Part shown: one piece after another, positions 55,854-64,000 of the stretch
How the letters are laid out: each line of letters starts with the position of its first letter
Numbering within the stretch: position 1 is the stretch's first letter
Source: Pomacea canaliculata
Taxonomy: Eukaryota > Mollusca > Gastropoda > Architaenioglossa > Ampullariidae
Assembly: GCF_003073045.1 (NCBI RefSeq)
Contig: NC_037597.1
Coordinates: 24,938,158-25,002,157 of the forward strand
Direction: 5' to 3'
DNA length: 64,000 bases
Position numbers and translations under genes: made by a program
The notes under the pieces: model-generated
The model's database searches: none
Seen by the model: the letters and a program-made list of their open reading frames with translations, nothing else
Told to the model about the DNA's origin: nothing

Positions 55854-58800
55854 CTACAACACCTTGGCTTGATTCTGTAGCAAAGAATCTGGATGGGAAT
55901 CTGGCAAGAGAACACGTAGCAGACTCCGTAACATAGCCAAGGATTCCGTCAGCCCAACAGCCTCCAAGTAGCGACAGGACCATACTGACTTGTAGGTTGT
56001 CATTAGCTCCAGCAGCCTGCACACATTAGCAAACCCTTTTCCCAGTCACCTGGCTGTACCGCACACAGATTCATCATTCAGAACACTAGTTTCAACTCAA
56101 TATCATATTTTTGAAACTGTGACAGCCAGGTTGTTCTGTTACAATCGAATACTTGTTCTAACAAATCCAGTCCATGAAAACCCATGTTACTAGTAAAAAA
56201 ATCATTTTAAGAGTAACTTCTCTTTTTCTTCGAGACTTAGCAGATGACATGACCATAGGAGATAAAGGGTTACACTAGCTCTTTAACTACCGAAAAGTTG
56301 TCTCCCCTGACAGTGAGCTAGCATGAGCAACTGCCCCATCTCCTATTGTCATCTGGTACAGTCAAAGAAGAAATGAACTATATCAATTAATTTGCACAAG
56401 ACATCACGGGTAATACTGGTTGCACAACAAAACTGAACAAAAACTGGCATCATTGACAGGCTCACCTGTTAGCCAAGTCAGTCCGTGCTGTTGGGGTCAG
56501 GTTGTTCACCCCAAAGTTGACCACAGAGTAGCCAGCACTGCCTTGACTCCCAGGTTTTCGACCTGCCAACACTAACGCCTTGCCAATCCTGCAAAAAAAG
56601 AGCCATAAATTTATTTTGAACATTTTTTGTCAACATATTTTTAAATATCCTCAGCTCTGATATGCCTGTTCTGTAGCCCTGCCATGTGCCAAGAGGTGAC
56701 CTGTTGTATCATTACAGAGCAAGAGACTAAATACAGCAACCACCAGGAACTGCATGTAGGGAGGTTAAGATCTAAAAATACACCTCATAGTTACAGCATA
56801 TCTGATGTTACGAAAAGGCGTTTCACATTAAAAAAGATTTAAGATCTAAAACTTTACTGTTTAAGTACTCCCCCACCCTCTACCTATTCACATGCATGCA
56901 TACACCAACCATACTGCTGCTACAGCCAGCACTAAATACAAACAACATATATAAACTAGCCATACATTTTCTACAGCCAGCACTAAATACAAGCAACATA
57001 GATAAACCAGCCATACTTTTGCTACAACCAGCACCAAATACAAGCAGCATTACCACAAGCTGCTGCACAGTTACCGCTCGTAGTTGTGAACTTACTTGCA
57101 AGCCATTGACATCAGATCTATAGTCAGGAGAAGTTCCTTATTTAGTGCCTGTGCCTGTGGACCATTGGGCGTTGTCTTGGACAGTGCTGTTTGGCATTTC
57201 TTGATGTGACGTGACACAACCTGCCACAGAGTTGAGTAGGGACATCAAGCACCGCCTCATGGTGACCATGTCCAAGTAGATACCTCAACTACCGTCTCAT
57301 GGTGATTGTGTCCAAGCAGTCTCATGCCATTATTTTGCCCTCCCACCTCTCACTACACACTCTTTAATAACAGATTGTCCTCAAAATTGCCCCTAATTAT
57401 AGATGATATAAACCTATGATATACCCTTGGAAGAGGGTGTGCATTACTGTATGCGTGTCATATACATACATGTGGGTGCATGTGCACAGAGGCGGCGTTA
57501 GGAACCGTTAAGAAAACGCGGGGCCTGGGGCCGACCATCCGCGCGGGGCCTGGGTAATGGAGTACGTGTATCAACATCCCTATTGATATGATGCTGGAAG
57601 CACTGATTTATATACAGTTAGATAGGCTGGATCAATTTCGCCAGATAACACACGAATTTAGTGTTTTAATTGTTTGTAACCTTCCCCACCGTTTGTGACA
57701 GTAGCGGTTTTTTCTTAAAGCAAAATAATATGGTGACGATAACTTAATAAACTGCTTGATGTTATTGTCGGGTTTAACATGAAGACATGGGTTCAATAAT
57801 TTGCTTAATTAGAACTTCGAAGTGTTTTCTGAACGTCAATTTTTTGGTCACAACTTGTTTAACACAGCTAGCAATAAGTCATAAAGATGGCATCGGGGCT
57901 GAAGTGCGCGGGGCCCCTTCGAGAGCGGGGCCTGGGGCAGCCGCCCCATTTGCCACCCCCTAACGCAGCCGCTGCATGTGCATGCACGTATATGTGTGCA
58001 TATGTGCACAAGAATAAAAAAGACAGCCATAACAGTTTTGATCTTGCTCTACAAAGAAAAAATTTTTAAGTTTATCTGTCTCAATGAGGATTTATAATTT
58101 AACATATAAAAATATTATTCCTATAAATCTGTGATCTATACCTGTAAGGCATCGGTAGATAAGTTCTCCAGGGGTACACCATCTGGGTAGTTGAGGAGGC
58201 GAAAAAGAACAGAACCCTGATCTTCTGGTAAGTTTTGCATATCCTCCCCTTGAAAAAATGGCACACAAGAAGTCAAAGGTTCTTTCAAAATACAGGATAG
58301 ACAATAAGACATGGCCTCCAAGCTCTGCTGTGCATGTGGGTGCATGCATACCCACTCTCACTACTTTGGTTGCTTTGTCTCTAATTTATCAATCCACTTG
58401 ACATTAGATTGAAAAAAAAACATCATGTATTTACCCCACATTTATTTTCTTTTTCCACAAACAGTTTGCATTTACCTCCCCACTTTCAGAAAATCAGGTC
58501 AAGAAGCTTACAACACAAACTGACCTGCTTGATTTCGAGCTCGCCGGATTGCATATGTCTCAGCACGACCAAGCTCAACAATAATCTCCCCTGTCACGCA
58601 GTAGGAATCGTAAAACACATGGTAGCTGATAAGTTCTGAAAGATGACTCAGGAGGAAGTCCTATAATGATATGTTGAAAAGAAAGCCCATTTTTCCACAG
58701 CAGCAGAAAAAGATGCAAGTAATATTGGACTCAAGCACTTAAAACTGTTACACTATCTCTTGAATTTCCTCATTTTGTACTCTTACAAAATTTTAGCAAA

Positions 58801-61800
58801 TATAATCCTTCACTTTTTTCCCCTAAAACTTTGCAATGCAGTGTGCTTTCTGTAAAATTTATAAGAATTCTCAGTACCCTTATCATAGCATAAAAGTCCT
58901 CATCTCTTTAACACTGTGCAGCCACATAAAAATTCAACATGCACAAAAATCTTTCCATTTTTATAAGCTGTAATACCTAAGATTAATTAAAAATTAATTA
59001 AAAAGTTCACACCTACCCAGCGACACTCTGTGTTCCAGGACAGGCCAGCACCTATGACAAAGCCAGGCCAGGCAAACGGCTGGTGTGTCAGATGGCCTTT
59101 GCCAGTCCAGTCACATACCACACACCCCAAGGCCCCCTGACTGCTACCTGCTTTCACGGCTTGAAAAATGTTGCTTGCTGCAGCTTCTGGGCATCCAGCC
59201 AGACTGCCACAAACAGGCAACCAGGTAAACATTAACTCAAACCAGTCACTTCGAAGACTGTTGTTTTGAAAGCACCCACAAGCACTAAGAAGGCAAGTAA
59301 AAATACATTTTTTTCTCTTCTTTTTCTATATGTAGTCCCTAGGATATCACTTGAGGAATAATTTTCTGCAGCTGCCTTTCTTTTTGTTTGGACACAAAAT
59401 TATTTTTGACTCAAAAGCCTGCACACAATGAGGAGACTAAGGAGTCTCTTTAGATCTAAATATCTGGTTGTAACACCTCTGTGCGCAGTCATTCTGCATT
59501 TATCATCTTTCTTGTCAAACACAGGACTTCAATATTTAATAACTCTTTGATAAAATAGTTGTTTTCTTGAACACAGCACACATTTTTCTGCAACTGAAAA
59601 AAGCAAGCATTCTCCATATCAGTGCTTGTGCATGCAATTTTGTTTTGCATGAACGAGTTTCTCCAAAGAACACGTGACTGGGAGGGATAAGTCATGCAGA
59701 GAAGATCTTATTAACTGCACCTTTCATCTTCCATTACTGTTGCTGCCCTGTTCTGGAACCAGGTCATAGCTTGGTACTAGCCCCCAAAATGCAGGAAACA
59801 AATAAACGTGACTCCTAAATATAAGCAGACCTTATCAACTTCGGTCAGAAGTGCCATGGAAAGGAGAAAAAAAGTTTCCCAAAATTACTTGATAAAGAAC
59901 AGTTTGAAAGCAAAGATGTGCCAGATCTCACATTTAAACTACTAAGTTATTTGTCTCATATGACTAAAGTGAGAAGACAATATCAATCACTGATGACAAG
60001 TTCTTACTAAAAAAATTTTTTTAATAATACATTTTTTCTTTGAGACTTACAGAATGACAAGACAGTTAAAGAAAAAAATCTACCTGTTCCATGCAGCTGT
60101 GCCAGGGCAGACAAAGAAATGGATGCTGAAAAAAAAACATGTTTTAAGCCATAAGAACAACAAATTATAAAAAAAAGACTATAACTCTGCAATTGATCAC
60201 CATTAACTTTTAAGTAAAAAGAACTTATCCCAGACTAATTCTCTGTTACAATTACAGCAAATGTCAAATGCTTGTATCATGAGTCCTAAATAGCTAAATA
60301 CATAAAATATATCACTTTTACCCTAATTCAGCCAGTGGTGTGCAAAAGGTGTTGAAATCATGGTCAGCCTGTTAAAAAAAATGGAACAGCCATTTATATT
60401 ATATATATATTAAAAAAATAAAATTGTAACCAAGAGTCCTGTTGTCTTTAAAGCAATGTCTCTTTACAATTATGCAAGCTGGAATATTTAGAACATTTGA
60501 TTTAAAAAGAAACTGAGTCCTACTTTGACACCATACTCATTGAAGACAATATGTGGGGGTAGCTGCTGCAGGACAGATGTAGAGAGGTCATGAAGTGGGT
60601 AACCACAAAGCTGCAGGGTCTGGTCACGTCCAATCGGTATAAACTTGCCCACTTCACTGATGTCCAGTCTTTCATCCTCTCCAGTCAGGTTCAGCAAAAA
60701 ACTGCTCAGTCGAGGACCACAGCTCACAAAGCTGGAAGCAAAGAGAGACAGCAACTTGCTTAACATCTGTGCAGTCTACCCATCTGATGCAAAAACAAAA
60801 GGTAAAGGTCGCCTCCTAACTTTGCTTAGTCATTGAGGGGTGAAGTGTTAGAGACCTCCCTTTTCTCAGGACTAGCTTTACATGAAGGCACTCATCTCTT
60901 CTCCTTTGCTACCTTACCTCCCCCAACCCTCTATGGAGTCAGGCACCTATTCCTGACAGCTAGGTCAACTGGAGCAAGGATATCAAACCCTTGTGGCTCT
61001 CATTTCAGACACCAATACTCTACCCACTTCTAACATATTATGTCAAGTCACTCAACCAGCATTGGGTTTTATCTGTCACACAAGGCACAAAAGGAAAACT
61101 GAAAGAAAAATTTATTAGCCCAGAATAAAATGTTAAGATGTCAGAGTGTACTTCAGCTGTAACATCCTCACAATCAAACATGCCCAACACTGTTTGCTCT
61201 GTCTTGCTCTGCAACACCTTTTGACCACATAACTCAACAGGCAACTCTTCCAACTTACTCAGAATGAGAGAAGCATGCAAGGAAGTCTGAGAAATCAGAG
61301 TAAAGCTGTCCTAGTTCTTCAAACTCAACCTTGGGTCCCACCTCCAGTGCTGGCTCAAGACCCATCTGTCGCCGATGGCAGAAGTCTACCAGATGCAAAA
61401 GCTCCCTGTGGAGATGATGCCAGTCAAAGGTAAGCACAAAGCTAGGAAGCAAATACACTGGACAAAAAAGCATATGAGAATTGGGCAGCAAACATATTAA
61501 CATATAAGCACTGGCATATATTTTGACGGCATATTTTATACCTATCCTTGCTACAATCACAATATGGCTGGAATATTTTTTGCAAGCTTTTATGTTGCCT
61601 GAACTAATGCCTGACATAAATTATAAAAGAATTAGGGAATAAGTGAACTCACCTCCTACTGAAACAGAACTGCCACTCTGGGGGTGACTTTGTCTTGAAT
61701 CTTGAGTACATATACACCTGAAGAATAAACCCTCTAATCATCTCCTACCTTATCAAAACTCTTTCTTTACAAAATACTGTTTCCCAAATTCTTAGTGAAT

Positions 61801-64000
61801 AATGCCCTTGTGGTTTTGAGACACATGTCTGCAAAACATTACCATGCACACAGAGCAAGGTCAAAGGAGTGATATCATAAAATGTGCACTGATATACCAA
61901 AATATCACAATGACACCTCTTTTGGTCACAAAAGAGAGAGTATGTGAGTGAGAGAGAGAGAAAGAGGGCATATGTTGCTCACATTTATTAAAACACTTGA
62001 ATCATTTGAATATCCATGCACAAATTTAAATATGCATGCATATTTTTTATACATCTTTAGGTAAGTGATCTCAATTATTGTTATATTTTTCCATCATGAA
62101 AAGAAATAAAACTTGAAATTTTATCAATTAAGAAGTGCATGTGCATATTTGTGTCTGAGAATCAATTAATGACCTCAACTTGAAAACTGCCATTTCAGTG
62201 CTACCTGATTTATCTTCATTGATGACAGTGTATCCAAAATTTCTTCAAGAAACATCTGCAACAATTCAAATCAAAGCATTGTGTGAGTGATTGTTACTGT
62301 TCTTACCAAAGTGATCACCAAGCCAATTATACTTCATTCCATGGAAACGTCAGTTTTTTTCACTCTGGCTGGAAAGTTTCATGGAAATAACTTTAAGATG
62401 TCATTTCATATGCATGTGACATCACATAGAATTGCTAAGAGTGATGTCTCTTCACTTAACTGGCTGCAGAGAGCAGGTCCGTCACATTTTTGTCTCATTT
62501 GATGCCTTCTTCATATTGTGTGTTTGATGTACCTGCCACTGTGGTGTTTCCTTCCATGTCAGTGACTTTGGTACTTTTTAACAGGAAGACATCACAATTA
62601 GCTTGGTTCCGCAGGCTTCGGTTCTATGACCTTTGTGGAACTGTGGACTTTTGTGTGTGTTTGGGCTCCCTCATCCCTGTAAGGCAACTTGTGCCTTCTG
62701 TGGAGAGGTGCTGATTGGAACTTTGGTGTGTCTTCCTCCCTGTATGCTACATGAGCTGTAGACTGTGGTTTGTGTGGTATGTGGATGCTATCCTTCAGTG
62801 TGAAGTACAGAATCTGCTACACACCTAAGTCATTTTGTCACTTTAAATGGGTTAATAATACTGCGCTCCTCAGTCTTCATAATTCATCTTGATATCTCAT
62901 TGTCACCTATAGTTATGGTGTTGTGCCTTGACCTTGCCTATAGGGATGGGATATTATACTATGTAACTTTATTATTATTACAACTTCTTCAGCACTGATA
63001 TGTCAATAAAATTTACTTTTGCATAGAGAGTCTAAGCCCTTTTCCTAATTGCTGTAATCGGTAACTAGCTGACTTCATTTTGGCTGATACCTGTCAAACC
63101 ACACCTACCAAACATAACCCATGTTTAAGACATAACAAAAATATTTCTGCTGGTTTCAGTTGGGACTGGATAAACAGCATAATCTTGAGAATTCTTTGCT
63201 TATATTGGAATATTGTATGCAGTCTGTATGCAGGTGACAAACAGTTATAAACTGTGCTATCTACTGGTATCTTAAAGACATAACAGGCTTCACTCTTACC
63301 ATGGTAGGAACACGGCCCTGTGAAAAGTCCAGCAGCACACCTCTGTATGGTAGTTCTGGCCAGTCATCAATCTAAGAAAAAAGGAAATAAGCACCATGAA
63401 AAAAATCCTACCTGTTTTACTGGACAAAGAAACTATATCTGTTGGATCAATATGGTTTAAAATATGGCCGTTAGACAATAATTATCCTGACAGGGATGAA
63501 ACTCAAATACCTAGGTCACTATGGGCAGTCTTTTACATTTGTAAATGCTGTCTTTAAGAGGTGTAGAGCAGTGCATGCTCTTCCTCCTCCTGACACTACA
63601 TATAGCGTGACAGTACTATGATGGTTTTCTGGTGAAGTGAAGACATTTCATCTGTCCTTTTATTACTATTGTATGGATTGTCTTGCACATATTTGAAATT
63701 GAAATTATTCAATAATATGATATATAAATGCAGAAAATGTTGCTGTGAAATAAACAAATAAAATGAATGGAATGCAGTTATATTTTTTTTAAATCTGAAG
63801 CAAAAAGAAAGAAGCACAAATACTCATAAATATATGTCTGCGTGCCTCAGATATACAAAGGAACAAACGCACACATACAAACACACCTACCAACAATGTA
63901 GGAATGGTGATTTCATCTTTTCCTTGATAAAGTGACATCAACTGTAAAAGTGTTGAAACTGCATATCCTAGAGATTCTAATGTTCCACAGACAATCTTCA
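55854..64000 (-). CDS. GH20 hexosaminidase-like protein (5' part off the window)
   Basis: Fourteen minus-strand exons join in phase: 63891-64000 (partial), 63300-63371, 62205-62255, 61653-61717, 61259-61405, 60524-60731, 60322-60368, 60084-60125, 59017-59203, 58525-58660, 58142-58248, 57096-57220, 56466-56588 and 55854-56016 (stop TAG at 55854-55856). They encode the last 526 residues. The visible part opens the GH20 barrel with GTLESLGYAVSTLLQL, DDWPELPYRGVLLDFSQGRV and FLEEILDTLSSMKINQ. Later come HFFVCPGTAAWN, a QGALGCVVCDWTGKGHLTHQ block with PFAWPGFVIGAGLSWN, and a helical C-terminus with VWSCRYLEAVGLTESL. These blocks match the GH20 group with an N-terminal zincin-like domain, known to me from bacteria and animals. 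Where such enzymes have a Cys-Asp-Glu catalytic motif, this protein seems to have Cys-Gly-Pro (exon 60524-60731). Hexosaminidase activity is therefore doubtful; substrate and location are unknown. Confidence 0.87.
56910..57050 (+). repeat. 51-bp minisatellite in a GH20 intron
   Basis: Units start at 56910, 56961 and 57012 (partial), each with CAGCACTAAATACAAGCAAC or a close variant. The period of 51 keeps a chance plus-strand frame open, which is not a gene. Confidence 0.9.
57479..57486 (+). repeat. Left target duplication of the hAT MITE
   Basis: CATGTGCA, identical to 57975-57982. Confidence 0.85.
57487..57974. mobile_element. Non-autonomous hAT-type MITE
   Basis: A 488-bp element with 16-bp terminal inverted repeats, CAGAGGCGGCGTTAGG on the left and CAGCGGCTGCGTTAGG on the right (14 of 16 match). 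It is flanked by a perfect 8-bp duplication, CATGTGCA, on both sides. CAG-ended termini with an 8-bp target duplication are the hallmark of hAT transposons. Subterminal parts are GC-rich, with repeated GCGGGGCCTGGG blocks; the centre is AT-rich. There is no transposase frame. It lies in the GH20-like gene intron between exons 58142-58248 and 57096-57220. Confidence 0.88.
57975..57982 (+). repeat. Right target duplication of the hAT MITE
   Basis: CATGTGCA, identical to 57479-57486. Confidence 0.85.
60835..61040 (-). mobile_element. tRNA-derived SINE-like repeat in a GH20 intron
   Basis: The reverse strand has GTGGGTAGAGTATTGG (A-box-like) and GGGTTTGATATCC (B-box-like, plus strand 60978-60990), followed by TTGACCTAGCTGT and a GACTCC block, as in the copy near 13740. 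It lies in the intron between two GH20-like exons (60524-60731 and 61259-61405). Confidence 0.55.

Noticed and set aside
56896-57123. Plus-strand repeat protein of about 75 codons
   Set aside because: Artefact of the 51-bp minisatellite inside an intron of the minus-strand gene.

Overview
This is a eukaryotic, animal genomic window. Genes are split into many short exons by GT-AG introns, simple repeats are abundant, and there are tRNA-derived SINE-like repeats, fold-back elements and a LINE fragment. The gene content (kynurenine 3-monooxygenase, a secreted Kunitz protein, an animal GH20-domain protein and an orphan secreted cysteine-rich peptide) and the repeat style suggest a lophotrochozoan, most likely a gastropod mollusc. 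The taxon is inference; no sequence here proves it.

Layout. (1) Positions 29-6753, minus strand: 12 exons of an apparently intact kynurenine 3-monooxygenase gene (KMO-A); its last coding exons lie beyond the left edge. (2) 6754-10114: intergenic, holding a dispersed repeat interrupted by a LINE copy whose 5' part is inverted, flanked by an 11-bp target-site duplication. (3) 10115-20836, minus: a second KMO copy (KMO-B) in tandem, with all 14 coding exons and their splice sites but three single-base deletions, in exons 3, 7 and 10. (4) 20837-29457: no gene recognised; SINE-like repeats and microsatellites. (5) 29494-33804, plus: a TATA-driven gene for a 97-residue secreted peptide with seven cysteines. 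(6) 36453-40713, minus: a six-exon gene for a 184-residue secreted protein, with an unrecognised eight-cysteine N-terminal region and a textbook C-terminal Kunitz domain with Arg at P1. (7) About 41780-55853: mostly non-coding, with minisatellites, a fold-back element, a SINE-like copy and an isolated heat-shock/CRE/TATA cluster. (8) 55854-64000, minus: the 3' fourteen exons (526 residues) of a GH20 hexosaminidase-like gene that continues off the right edge. One of its introns carries a 488-bp hAT-type MITE with perfect 8-bp target duplications.

Functional view. KMO makes 3-hydroxykynurenine in tryptophan catabolism. The tandem pair looks like a DNA-level duplication (same intron positions and phases) in which one copy is decaying or mis-assembled. 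The orphan peptide and the Kunitz protein are convergently transcribed secreted products; whether they act together is unknown. The GH20-like protein appears by eye to lack the catalytic Asp-Glu pair, so it may be a non-catalytic relative. I found no tRNA or rRNA gene, no CRISPR array and no recognisable viral insertion.
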